Below, in pieces: positions 45,376-57,540 of a DNA stretch of 64,000 nucleotides. A model generated the notes under the pieces. That model did no database searches, had not been told where the DNA came from, and saw only the letters and a list, made by a program, of their open reading frames with translations. The stretch's first letter is position 1. Each line of letters starts with the position of its first letter. The position numbers and the translations under genes are program-made. Origin of the DNA: Magnolia sinica (lineage: Eukaryota; Streptophyta; Magnoliopsida; Magnoliales; Magnoliaceae); the NCBI RefSeq assembly GCF_029962835.1, contig NC_080589.1:23674586-23738585 (forward strand), in the 5' to 3' direction.

Positions 45376-48300
45376 TGTAATATTTCGGAAAAATCCGTAC
45401 AAAGACCCGAGTACCACCTCAGGCAGAAATCACTAAGGACTAAATCCTTTAGAAATTACATTAGAATTAACTAGTGCTAAACTAGGTTACCTGTGAAATT
45501 AGCACTAATCACTTTAAATACGAGCTGCAAGACCCAAACCGTGTAGAATCGTTGACGCTACATTATCCTGAAGCTTAGAATCAATCCCAAAACTCAGTTG
45601 CTCTCAGGAACACCTGTAAACTTCGTATCGGACCTGGACCGCGCGTCGAAAGTCCGATTACCCCAAAACTATGCGGTTATGACCACATTACTGGACTTGA
45701 CAACCATCTCGGAAATAAAGTCCTAATAGTGTTTATAAACGCACAACTTGAGCTCGGAGCGAAGTGTGTAAGAAACGCGAATATCTTTAGGAAATGAACT
45801 GAAACTTAAGTGAATTAAGTTGTTCACTTACAGGCCAAATCTAAGGATTCAGACCGTCGGAATCTGACCCAATTATACTCTCGGATCAAGAAAAATTCCC
45901 AACACATGTCAGTGTACTTGTAGCCCTGATCGAGTACCGGTGACTGTCGAACTGAAACTGGTCCTCCGCGGTCGATTTGTAAACCCGATCGGATCGAAAA
46001 CTTAGCCTGACCCAGATTTAATGTCAGGAAGCTTAAATCCGACCGCACGCAGGAAATGGGCTTCCAGAACGGCTCCATTGGACCGAAATAGCTAACTTTT
46101 GGCTATAACTTAAGTATACCATGGCCTTGGGGCCATTCCCATCAGTTCTGGGCCTATATAAGGGCCTAAACCCACCCTCTCTCATTCCATACAAATTCCT
46201 AACCCTAGGAGAGAGGAGAGGGAAAAGAGAAGGAAAGAGAGAGAAAGTGAGAGAGAAAGTGGGAGACCGTCCCTGGAATCCTTCCATATCGCTCCACGGG
46301 CTGAATCAACCCTTCTGCATCGCTATTCTAGCGATTCTGACTCCGTTCTTAGGTAAGAAAATCTAACCCTAATCTATTTTAGCGTTTCAAATAGAGTAAA
46401 TGATGAAATAGCTAACATATTTCATACTTTAGGTTGCAGTTGTGTCATAGACGACGAGTTAGAGAACGAACTGAGTTCGTTACGAGTCTACCGGCGAAAG
46501 GTGCGGACTATAAACGTTTGGGTTATGGTTTTCAAGGCTTTCAATGTCAGTCAATGATTTATGACTGACTTAAGTGCTATCACATATGCGTAGTTAGGAT
46601 GTTTCAATATATTACACATATATGTAGGCTAGGCTATTTCGAATGCATTCTAAGTGTTTGTTAAAATGTTTGAATGAATATGGAATTGTGATTTGTGCTT
46701 GCTATGATTATTGATTGCTAATACATGATCGTTGTGCATGTGGAAACTCCTATGTAGGAGGATTTGCTATAACATGTGTTTTAACGGATTTATTACATGT
46801 ATGTAATATGTGTAGACTAAGTGTTTGATAAAATGCCTGAATGAGAAAATGTTGGTTTAAATGTATGTAATGAGGGTGTTGAGATAGGATTCTCAATCCC
46901 CTTAACTATGGTTATAGTTTCTTCTATATAACCTATCTTACTACTATGTGTTGTATAGATGAAATGTCTGTGTATGATAATATGCGTAGTATGTGTTTGT
47001 TTAATTGCTCAAGTAAGATTTATATCTAATTTCAGTTGTCACATGCTGTTTTGAATTACTATATGTGAATGCTATTGTTTAGAATGTGATTGGGGCTACG
47101 ATGTAGCCCAAGCAATCGGTAATTGTCTGTGAATAGTGGTTGAACTGCTTAACCACGACAAACACGCCTGATGAATCCGAGTCGTACGCTGCTAGTTGAC
47201 AGTGGTTAGGCTACACGGAGTGCTTACGTGCTCCATATCGATCGGCTCGACGTATGCTCGTACCAGTCAAACTTGTCAAGCAACCCGGTTGACCCGATGT
47301 ATGTTCACCATGTATGACGCTACTTTTGAATATAAGGTACTAACTTACTAGTGCCAAACACGTTTAACCTTGGTACGTCGATCCGCTAAAACTCATGAGC
47401 TGGGCATGGTGGTATGGGACATCGTGGTCGAGCTGTTGGCCTACGCTGAGTGACGAGCCTCCCCGTAGTGACCAGTGAGCAACCCAGACTCGTGAGCCGA
47501 ATATGGTGGTATGAGACACTGTATTCGAGCTGTCGGCTTACGACTAGGTGACGAGTCATTCGTAGTAACCTCGAGCATACTTTGAGACTGCACTGAGGCG
47601 ACGAGCCTTTCCGTAGCAACTAAAGTATAAACTAGGCCTGCATTGTGGTGACAAATCCTTTGTAGCGACCTGGAACCGCAACATCGTATGAGACTAGCTA
47701 GGACTGACGACCCTAAATAAATCATTGTTTGGGAAATGATACAAGGGAGGTACCTTAGCTTCCCAATCTTGCTGTATGAAAAGGTCTAATAAGACTCGGT
47801 AATCACGCTCATGCACCGCATCATATGTGCCTTTGACGTTGGTGTTGAGCACAGAGGAAGGGGTGCATGCTGCGACCGTAAGAGGAAGATCGCAGAGGGA
47901 GTGCAGGCGAGGGCATGTATCATTAATACATATCATTTTTGCATTAACCAAAGTACTTAAGGATACTTGATTGTATTGCTTTATCATTACTGCTTAATTG
48001 AATTGATAACATGTTAACCTTTGCCTTATAGCTCTACTGAGTTGATCACTCACTCCCACGTTGGGACGGTGTTTTAAACACCAACCAGACTCTGTCTTAG
48101 ATGCAAATTTTGGCGCGACGTATGAGGCCGAGCCAGACTTCTACGATGATGAGGAGTTCTCATACATACAGTTATCAGGCGGGTTTGCATAGGCTGCTCT
48201 GACCAACGGGATTACAGGGATATATAATTAGTTGGACATTCACATTTTGTCATTTGGTACTCTTTTGAATCAGATATGTATTTATTCAGCTTAGTAATGC

Positions 48301-48534
48301 CATCATACTCGGGAGGTTGGAAAACGCATCTATGTACTTTATATATCTATCACAGTCTTCCGTTTGCAAAGTTTAACTGTCTCTGGAGTATGATTTGTTG
48401 TTTGGTATAATCTCACTCATGTTTTAGGCACTAATACAGACAACATTTAATCATCTTTATCTATGTTCCATAAGTAATGTGCTGGGACTCGGGAGTTGGG
48501 CTTCTATTCAACCCCCGAATTTCAGGGCGTTACA
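45376..48534 (+). mobile_element. Solo LTR, 3159 bp, with perfect target duplication
   Basis: Begins TGTAATATTTCGG, ends GGGCGTTACA. The flanking pentamers are both TTTCA (45371-45375, 48535-48539). It aligns over its length with 9881-13069, including TATATAAGG at 46155, the GA-rich leader, and the GTGACGAGCC repeats near 47450-47650. No interior remains. Family inference as for the sister copy. Confidence 0.95.
46155..46163 (+). promoter_or_regulatory. TATA box of solo LTR
   Basis: TATATAAGG after GGGCC, at the same place as 10675 in the sister LTR. Confidence 0.6.
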
Positions 48535-48629
48535 TTTCATTTTAGGACATGATGCCAAAAATGAACCGTATCCAATGCTCAAGTGGACCGAAAACATGAT
48601 AATTGAACATACACAATTGAAATATTCAT

Positions 48630-48677
48630 GGGGCCATGGAAGTTTTGAATTATGGGGCCATGGAAGTTTTGAATCAT
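48630..48677. repeat. 24 bp tandem duplication
   Basis: GGGGCCATGGAAGTTTTGAA occurs twice, 24 bases apart. The inverted homologue at 49963-50653 has a single unit, so the duplication arose here. Confidence 0.9.
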
Positions 48678-48985
48678 GCTAACATTTTTGTTTTCAGTTC
48701 ATCCCGTTGTAATTACATTATTAATGGTATAGATGGCATATAAACATCACTGTCAAACCTAGGAAGGTTTCAACGGTAGGAATTTCCCTAACCATCTTTT
48801 CCTTCATTATGGCCCACTTGAGCATTGGATACGGTTCAATTTTTACATCATATCCTAAAATGAAATAAAAAACAAATGGACGGGGATGATTTTTCAAAAA
48901 CATCATAGTGGGCCCCACCTAGGTTCCCAGCGCAGAAACTTCTTGTGTAAGGCTTTAGTAGGAAATTGGCGTCCTTTTTTCCTAG

Positions 48986-49511
48986 ACGTGGATTGGATAA
49001 TGACAAGTTGAGTAGCGAGACTCACCACCGAAGTGACGTCGCCAAGTTCCATGGGCCCCACTATGATGTATGTATTGAATCCACACCGTCCATACATTTG
49101 GAGAGATCATTTTAGGGCATGATCCAAAGAATAAGGCAGATCTAAGGATGGAGTGGACCCCACCACAGAAAACAGTGGGGAGAGTGACGCCCACCATTGA
49201 AACCTTTTGAAGGTCCACCATGATGTTTATTTGAGATCCAACCTCTTCATGTATTCACTCAGACATGAAAGAAGGGAAAAAACATAAATATCAGCTTGAT
49301 GGAAAACTTTTGTTGGCCTTAGAACTTTTTAATGGTGGGCGTCACTCTCCCCACTGTTTTCTGTGGTGGGGTCCACTCGAGATTTGGATCTAACTCATTG
49401 TTTGGATCATGCCCTAATATGATCTCTCCAAATCGATGGACAGTGTGGATACAAAACATACATCATGGTGGGGCCCATAGAACTGGGTTACATCACTTCA
49501 TCTACCCAATC
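48986..49511. mobile_element. Best-preserved fold-back element
   Basis: Arms of about 165 bp (49044-49210 and 49320-49487) pair closely: AAGTTCCATGGGCCCCACTA with its inverse TGGTGGGGCCCATAGAACT, and ACCACAGAAAACAGTGGGGA with TCCCCACTGTTTTCTGTGGT. Outer ends CGTGGATTGG and CCAATCCGCG suggest a TIR with GGATTGG. A central spacer of about 110 bp holds ATAAATATCAGCTTGATGG. No coding capacity and no clear target duplication. Confidence 0.85.
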
Positions 49512-49515
49512 CGCG

Positions 49516-49962
49516 AACTAAATAGATAATGTGCATTCCACGAAATCCAAATACAAGTAAGTGGATAGGTACGATTCACTCACAAAATTGTGCACATTGG
49601 TTACAATTTCTCAAAAAAAAACAAAAAATGTTCAAGCTGTGGGACCAATGTTAAAAGGGTGATAATCCCATGGCTTAAGTTACGTCCGATTATGGATGAA
49701 GCATATTTCTAGATTTATAATGATAAAGCAATTCTGACCATCAATTTAGTTGGTAGAAAATAAATGGTTAAAAGCAAAATATTGAGTGGTTAAAAATTAG
49801 ACAGTAAACATAACATGGGTATTATTATCATCTCAATGTATTTTTTTTAAAAAAAATTATACTCTATCAAAAGTTAGCTCAACAATTTCGATGGTCTAGA
49901 TTTAAATGGTGTTCAACAATTGAAAAAGTCAAACACCGTTCAGCTCAACAATTTGGATGGTC
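49516..49962. other. Nothing recognised
   Basis: A/T-rich, with poly-A at 49612-49627 and TTTTTTTTAAAAAAAA at 49843-49858. No gene. Confidence 0.3.
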
Positions 49963-50653
49963 CGGAAGTACCTAATCCGCGCCCTTCTTGCGAAAGCCTT
50001 TCACAGGAAGTTCCTGCACTGGGAACCCAGGTGGGGCCCACTATGATGTTTTTGAGAAATCATCCCCGTCCATCTGTTTTTTTATTTCATTTTAGGACAT
50101 GATGTAAAAAATGAACCGTATCCAATGCTCAAGTGGGCCATAATAAAGGAAAAGATGGTTAGGAAAATTCCTAACGTTGAAACCTCCCAGGGTTTGACAG
50201 TGATGTTTATATTCCATCTATACCGTTAATAACGTAATTACAACTTGATGAACTGAAAATAAAAATATTAGCATGATTCAAAACTTCCGTGGCCCCATGA
50301 ATATTTCAACTGTGTATGCTCAATTTTCACGTTTTCGGTTCACTTGGGTATTGGATATGATTCATTTTTGGCATCATGTCCTAAAATGAAATCACAAAAC
50401 TGATGGACGGGAAGGACTTCTCACAAACATCATAGTGGGTCCCACTTGGGTTCCTAGGCGAAAGGCTTTCGCAAGAAATTCGTGTCGGAAAAAAAGGTTA
50501 AAAATGGAAAAAGAGGAGACATACGGGCTAACGCCTCCGTTTGCTTACGTGTCCTCTGCCTTCTGGCGTAACTGCTCTCCACCAATTAATGGGGTACATG
50601 TATAGCCCGTCCCGAGCTTTGCACAGGTGGGGGAAGTACCTAATCTGCGCCCA
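49963..50653 (-). mobile_element. Fold-back element, inverted homologue of 45110-48970
   Basis: Both ends carry GGAAGTACCTAATCYGCGCCC-type wording (49963-49983 and 50632-50653), in direct rather than inverted orientation. Inside, GCGAAAGCCTTTCAC and GGCGAAAGGCTTTCGC, and GTGGGGCCCACTATGATG and CATCATAGTGGGTCCCAC, form the palindrome. It aligns in reverse over its full length with the interrupted copy to the left. Confidence 0.85.
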
Positions 50654-52149
50654 GGGGCATGGTACATCCAAAGAATCATTCCTATCAAAAGCTTAGGCCA
50701 GACATGCCAAAGGAAGTAATGTACAATCATGCCTAAGACATACATATTCACGTGAGTTCTACTTAAATTTTGAAATGTCACAAGTTTTGTGGCTCCCAAG
50801 AAATTTCCAATGGTAGGCATTCAATCGTCACTATTTCCTTTGGTGTGGTCCACTTGAACTTTGGATCTCTCTCATTTGTTGGGTCAAGCCCTAAAATGAT
50901 CTGAAAAAATGTATGGACAACATGGATATAATATATACATCATGGTGAGTCATGCAGAGCTTTGCCACATCAACATAGCACGCATGTTGGTGTTATGTTC
51001 TTCACCAGGTAATCTAAGTTTTTGTCTGACAATTCATGATGTGAGATACAGGCCGTTCTTATTATTCCCTTTGATGGTGAAATCATAAAAATTTTGTCCA
51101 TTGAATCTTATCATCATTATCATTGAAGCCCTATTATAGCCAATTAGAGCCAGCAACAGAAATCCTAATATGATTACTATCGATATTTATGGTAAAAGTT
51201 ATTGTAAAAGTTTTATGCTAACCATTAATTTAACATAATCCTCTTTCATTTGAGCTTAAAACTAACAATAAGAGTACACATTTTTCCAATGGAGTAAGGA
51301 AATGCCAACGTGGTAGAGTTTCATCGGTTAGCTTCATGTACCTACATGTTTTAAGGTAGGTGGATCACATGATTGCTAACTCAAATTCAAACACATATCA
51401 CAGGTTGTGCCACTATTAGACTTGATGTGTCATATATAATTTTGATTTTTTAATCTTTTGGATACATGAAAACTATCACCAAAGAATTTATTTTTCAAAT
51501 GTTTGAACCTTTGTTTAAAAATCCTACGATGTATTATTTTTAAAAGATGAAATGTATGATTTTATAGAAAATTTTTAAGGTTGGTTTTTAAACTCTACTT
51601 ATCTCTCTTTTTCTCACTTCCTTACATCTGCATCCCTTTCCCAAATGGTCACAACATAAGTGGTCCATTGATGGTTTTGGGGAGTCCCTCATTTCACTTA
51701 TCCTCATATGGTTTGTTTATTGGAGCTGTTTGGTTCACAGGAGTCTGAGAAATGGTCAATTTTCTTCAAATATGTCTCCTATCGGTGCGCTTACCATGAG
51801 TGGTCTCCACCTCCTAATTATCATCCATTGATGCATAGTGATCAACAATCCATGAGAATCTTTTCACGGAAGGGATCCTGGTGTACAAATGTTCGATCAA
51901 TCTTATTTCATGGTAGAGCCCATATTTTGCATAGATCGAATTTCCTATACATGTGACATGTTGGATGAAAAGATAGTTCACATGAAATCCACATAAAGGG
52001 CCTTATATTCAATAGTGAACGTGTTTGGCTCACCCGATGAGTAGACTATGACTTTGTGATAGAAAATCTTAATGCTAGACCATTCACCAAATGGACATTG
52101 GACATGTGCATACATAGCACTAGTGATTTAGGTGCACTTGCTCAAATCT

Positions 52150-52740
52150 CATTAAAATTTGTGATGAACCCTGTCATCATTATAATTTAAGCTCTATCTA
52201 AATTAATTGAGGTGAGTTATATAAATCTTGTTCACCGTACTACCATATAAAGGGTTAGAACTTCAATTAGACTAGTAGTTATTAAGTCTTTTCTCACTAC
52301 CTCATTCTTATCCTTTTAGGCCTTTCTCTAATTCTTTTAGAGTATTCAACTTCTTCTGCTTCTTCTTTTTTTTAATCTTTTATATATTTTTTATACACAT
52401 GCCTTTCTTTGTTTTTTGGTTTTTTTTTTTCATATATTTTTTTACGCACACTCATACCCACACACCACATGAGCGCTCAAATCTATGCCCTCGGTGTTGT
52501 ATAAACTCATTCTTTCCAACCAATGTTGTTATTGGTTTCTATTGCAAATGATAAAACCATGCTAAGTCTACTTTACCTTATCTTATTATCAAATAGTGTT
52601 ATTCTTAATTTTTCCTTAAATGTTATTTTTAATTCTATTCTTCCTCATCTTTCTCATTATCTATCTAAACATCATCCCGTTAACTATACTAATCTTTTGA
52701 ATATGTTGTGCCTTAATTGCTCAACACTTACCTTATAAAG
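52150..52740 (-). pseudogene. RTE-type LINE 3' fragment in copy B
   Basis: Same reverse RTE tail as in copy A, more diverged and interrupted by a T-rich stretch with ACACACTCATACCCACACAC near 52445. Confidence 0.6.
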
Positions 52741-52894
52741 TATAGTTGGTTTTATTATTATCCTATAAAATTTTCATTTAAGTTATGTCTTATAAATATA
52801 TTCATCTTATGGTTGGAATGTATATCTTTATATAATTTTATTCAATTATATTTTATTACAATCAAGGTATTCCATAATGGTAATGGTGGTCGTA

Positions 52895-54172
52895 TGTTGA
52901 GTGTGAAATATTGTATATTTCTTCCTATTTATACCTTAGTTATATAAACATGATAGTGCTTAATTAATTTAATTATGCATGTTTTTCATGTGCGGGGTGA
53001 TTTCGAGAACTTAAGGTAAAATCGATGTCAAAAGGAAGATTTATGATCAAAAGATTACTAAATGAAGATTTGAAGATTTGGAAGTCATTAATGAAGAATT
53101 TACATGCCAAAGATTCAAGAAAACCAAGTGATGAATGAAAAGAATCAAAGATTTGAAGTGAAGAAAAAGAATTCTGAAATTGTCCTGGAAACAAACATAT
53201 TTCTAAAATTGTCTTGAAAAATCATATTCTGAAACTCAGCGTTTATTTTATTTGTGCAGAGTGAACTATATTTTGAAAAACTGCGTAGAGTGAAGTTTAA
53301 TTTAGCAAACTGCGAAGAGTGTGTAAATTTGAAGTGGATTCTAAATTTTTTCAACTAGGTGTGAAAGTTGGAGTTCCACAATTATAAATAAGACTTCCTA
53401 CGATACTCTAAAATATCTTCTAAAGTTTGAAAATGTCTCAATAAGCATACACAAGGGTGGAGAAGCCACCAAAGAGTTTTTCTTTTTCCCTAGTTTATTT
53501 TTTATACTTTATTTAAGATATTTGGTTTCAATCATGTGTATGGTTGGGTAAACCTCTTAGCTAGGGCTAAAAGGTGAAGCTTGTAGCGTGTTTGGATGTT
53601 TTTTTTTTTCTTTGATTCTTGTTATTATTGAATTTCATTGATTTCTAGTCTGATATTAAGAGAATATTTACAATTTTCTATGATTTATTATGACTCAAAT
53701 TATAATAGATATTGTGATAGCTTTGGATATCTTCTTTTCCTGTTTTGAGATAGTAAGGTTGGTAAATCCCGTTGTTCACCATCGTCTCCTGAGTATGGTA
53801 GAGTGTTAGAATCCCTTCCAATCATCACGATTCTCCTCCATTGAGAATTAAGTCAATGAAAAGTTTAAATTTGATTTAAATTGTTTTATCTTCCAATTGG
53901 ATATGATAGGACTTCAATTCCGATTGTGTTCCTTGAATCAAGTAAGGTAGTATCTTGATAACTACAAGTTGATCATTGGCACCCTATTTCCCACCTTTAA
54001 TTGATAGTTTAAACATTATTCATAATTACTCTCTTTTATTCCAAAATTCAGATTTAGATCTTCTTTTAGTTCTAGTTCTTTTTAAAATACGTACAAGTTT
54101 AGTCCCTGTGGATTCGACCTCATTCTCACGAGTTATTACTACATCATGACCCTACACTTAGGGTTGTAAACA
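52895..54172 (+). mobile_element. Solo LTR, 1278 bp
   Basis: Begins TGTTGAGTGTG and ends TTAGGGTTGTAAACA. The last 80 bases include CCCTGTGGATTCGACCTCA, a motif common near the 3' end of some Ty3/gypsy LTRs. TATAAATA lies at 53393. It splits the GTAATGG-rich MITE, and copy A of the direct repeat is the empty site (GGTTGTAATGACC). Flanks TCGTA and CTGTA match at three of five positions, so the target duplication is worn or the border is off by a base. Confidence 0.75.
53393..53400 (+). promoter_or_regulatory. TATA box of the 1278 bp LTR
   Basis: TATAAATA, about 500 bp into the LTR. Confidence 0.5.
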
Positions 54173-54241
54173 CTGTAATTACCACAATCATTACTTTTAC
54201 AATATGGGCTAGAATGGGCATTACGATCCCGTAACTGTTGT

Positions 54242-54246
<5 letters not shown>

Positions 54247-54279
<33 letters not shown>
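54247..54279. repeat. (TC)n microsatellite
   Basis: About 16 TC units inside the split MITE. Copy A has a poly-T tract at the equivalent place instead. Confidence 0.9.
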
Positions 54280-54280
<1 letters not shown>

Positions 54281-55136
54281 AAAGAAATTTTACAAAAATT
54301 GTATCGACTTTGTAATAGATCGTTAAGAGACCATTATAGACTTTATAAGAGATGTAATGAGCTATTACAATTAGCTATAACAACTGTTAAAGGTTATTGT
54401 TTACGTAACGGCTGCTAGACAACCTAACGTGTTAGATTGCCATCATTATTTGTACATAACGACCTTATGGCCTTGTAACAACCATTATGGCATACCATGA
54501 TTACAATAATAAAACCTTACAAACTACATTTCTTAACATGATAAGAACTTAGATGGAGTCTTAAAGTTGAATTAATTCTAAAATAATTACAATAAGATGT
54601 TATTTTGAATCATAATTCATTTCAAAACTAAATATGACAAATCCTAATGAAATACCCCATATCTAACATGTACTTCTCAATCAAAGAAAAATATAAAATT
54701 AAAAGAATACCATACTTAATGCGTCACAAGATGGATACACAAGTACTTGATTGTGACTGCACAAGATACTTGATTGTGACCACACTGGATTGATTGAAAC
54801 TTGGCAACCCTACTTTATTAAAGTGGGTCAGCTTGCAATAGATGTGTCATTGTTTGGAGGGTGTCGTATGAAGAGAAAGATTAGATACTCTAGTAGACAA
54901 TGATGGTTCACATACTATCCCAATACACATTATGTACCTAAATGTAAAGGGCTCATTGGGTTCTAGTCCTTACTTCAGTGATAGTCTTCGAGAAGTTTCA
55001 ACACGAGGTCTTGGGTTTGATACACATAGGTGGTGAAATCCCACTACAGCATGCGTGGGTGTGTGTTGGGTGCGTGTTTTTTTTTTTTTTTAAAGGGCTT
55101 ACACAACTCGAAAGTATGTGATCATGTCCCTATTTG

Positions 55137-55668
55137 TAGAGCTGGGCACTGGACGACTTGGCTTGCCTGACTCATTCAAATCCGACTTGATTTGAATAGA
55201 GTGGATGAGTCAATTCGAATCGAGTTGACTTCATCCGATCTAAACTCAAACTGAGTCGAGTTCGAGTCACCCAGTAATTCAACTCGACTTGATCTGAAAT
55301 CCAACACGATACTAACTCAACTTGATTCGAAACTCGACTCGTACGTGTATATTTAAAAAAAAAAAAAAACCTCTGTTTCATATATGAGACGCCTCGTAGT
55401 AGATGGAGAGGCTGCAGTTCAATCTAGGCTTTGAAGGGTGATTTCAGCCTGTGAGTACCCGTTGCACCCGACTCGACTTGGTGCCGACTTGGCACTTGTG
55501 ACTGGGTCGGACTTGGTCCGGTTAGTCCATGCCAGACCCAGACTCGGATCAAGTCAGGCTTGTTGGACTTGTACGGAGTCGGTACAAGTTTGGGTGGGCC
55601 TATTTCAAAACCGAATTGAGTTGGGTATTGTCCTAACTCGGTCGGACTGGACTCGATGCCCAGCTCTA
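55137..55668. mobile_element. hAT-like MITE with perfect 8 bp target duplication
   Basis: TIRs TAGAGCTGGGCA and TGCCCAGCTCTA are exact inverses. CCTATTTG flanks both sides (55129-55136 and 55669-55676). An 8 bp duplication and a TAGNGNTG-type end are hallmarks of hAT. The 532 bp interior is rich in GAGTCG/CGACTC words with a poly-A run at 55357-55370 and no coding frame of note. Related copies: 34727-35169 and 39699-40034. Confidence 0.93.
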
Positions 55669-55778
55669 CCTATTTGTAAATGGATGCGTATGAACCACAT
55701 GACAGCCAACCAAAGTATCAATTAAAATGCCCACACATATAAATGTGTCATGTGTTGTGTGGTGTGGCCCTGAAGATC

Positions 55779-56226
55779 GAAGCGGATTGGCTGGTGTACC
55801 ACACACCACCGATCGCTGGTGTGGATACGTGTCGTGTGAAGACGAGCACTACCACTCCTCCAGCTCCAAGTTGTACGAACGGTTCAAAGGAGATCAAAGT
55901 TACATGGCCCTCAAAATGATGTATTTATTATATCCACACTGTTCATCCATTTTACCAGACCTGGATGAAGAGGAAAAACAAATATCATATTGGTCCAAAA
56001 CTTCTGTGATCCTCAAGAGGGTTTCAATGGTAGCCACTGCTTTTTGCAGTGTGCTCCAATTACTCGTTGGATTTGTCTTATTTTTTGGCTCAAGCATTGA
56101 GACGAGCTCGAAAAATGGAAGGACGGCTGGGATATAACACATACCTCATGATGGGACCCACAGAACTTGGTGACGTCAACACACCAGCCGGATGGGTGGT
56201 ATGTGGTACACCAGCCAATCCGCTTC
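55779..56226. mobile_element. Fold-back element with 32 bp terminal inverted repeats
   Basis: Left GAAGCGGATTGGCTGGTGTA, right its inverse ending CCAATCCGCTTC; 31 of 32 outer bases pair. Inner arms are the usual family (ATGATGTATTTATTATATCC, CACATACCTCATGATGGGAC, GAACTTGGTGACGTC). This copy best defines the family's ends. The flanks show no convincing duplication. Confidence 0.85.
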
Positions 56227-57540
56227 TGGCCTTGTTTATCTAATTATCCAAAATGGACAGAAAAGGAACCTATTCAGTAAGGAATGAGCTTTTGAAAAGG
56301 AGTCAGTCCTCTTTCATTTTCCCCATCAAAAAGGAGTCATTCCTTCCAAGTGGATTTGTCCCTCCACTACAAAAGTTTGGCATTTTCTCATGTGGGCCAC
56401 CCTCATTTACCATCTTAATTCTGCCACGTGTCACGTATCTAGAGTAATCAAATACAAAAGGCCTTATTCCATAGATCAAGTGGCACGGTCAGGTCACGAT
56501 GTGGATAGTACATGATTCATGCACATAGCTTTTGAAGATGATGATGAGATGCTCTCATTTATTGGGGGACTGGTGGGCCCCACATGAAAAAGCCCATTAG
56601 CTTTTGTTGTGGACACTCGTGCAGTTTCCTATGTGATGTCCCAAACAAAAGGGGGGGAAAAGATTAAAGTATGTCTAAATTAATATTAAAATAAAATTAG
56701 AATCTATGGCTGTCGTTAATTGTACTGTGATTAGCGTTTGACAAAAGGAAATGGCCCACTTTCTCTTTTGACTGATCCCCATCCTCTTTTTTTTTATTAG
56801 GGATGATGGTCTAACGGACTACCAATTCAGGTGGTCCTTTGGATCTATCAACCATGAGACTTTGGATCAAGGGCAGCTTTACCATGCATAAGGGTGGACC
56901 CCACCATGAAGATCAACTGGTAGGAAAATCAGGCCGGTCCGTTCTATCAGGTGGGCCACACCGTTCGAGTCAATGGACGACCCACGGTCTAACTCAGTGT
57001 ACAGATTTGGGCATGTGGCCCACCTAATGAGTTGATGAACTTAAAAGTTTGGAGATGAACGGCAGGGATATGGTTTGCATGGTACTAAGCATGTTATAAA
57101 GATTTTTTTTTTTTTTTTTACAATGGGGAATGATCACATGCACTGGTCGTGTGTTTGATTTGAGTGGGGTCCACCTGTGATGTGTATCTCGAACCCAAAC
57201 TGTGCATCTTGTGCGCCACCATCATGATTGTTGTTTACCGTACGCCCCAAAAAATCATCAGTATGTGTGTGCACGTGGTGTGTACGTAAGTGGGCCACAT
57301 GGTCTTGTTTTTTGTCCACCAAAATAATTGAACTTATACGGTCTAATTGAGGCCGGCTTCAGATAATCAAGCCTCAATCAACCGTTGATCTTCAACCAAG
57401 TGTCCTTTGATCAATGTGATCTTCACTAGGTGGGACACACCATATGAGCAATGTAAAATCCCTCGTATGTGTGTCATGACCCACCTAAATTTTTCAATGG
57501 GTTAAGTTACTATGTTTCACTTCTTCGGACCGGATATGGA
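56227..57540. other. Noncoding; no gene
   Basis: Poly-T at 56788-56797 and 57104-57119, several GGTGGGCCACA words, no arms. No coding frame recognised. Confidence 0.35.

Larger units (their letters stand above)
45110..48970 (+). mobile_element. Fold-back element interrupted by a solo LTR
   Basis: Left part 45110-45375 (GGATTAGGTACTTCC, CTTGCGAAAGCCTTTCAC, GTGGGTCCCATTGTGATG), right part 48535-48970 (ATTTTAGGACATGATGCC to CATAGTGGGCCCCACCTAGG). The element at 49963-50653 is its inverted, uninterrupted homologue and shows the sequence running straight through GATTTCATTTTAGGAC where the LTR sits. Confidence 0.85.
50775..54935. repeat. Direct repeat block, copy B
   Basis: Collinear with 42050-44765. 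It differs by a T-rich insertion around 52345-52505 and by the LTR at 52895-54172. The two copies flank the inverted fold-back pair and the solo LTR. Confidence 0.75.

Noticed and set aside
55779..56226. Target duplication TGGCC-TG on both sides of the fold-back element
   Set aside because: Only a gapped partial match (10 of 14) that does not fit a standard duplication length.
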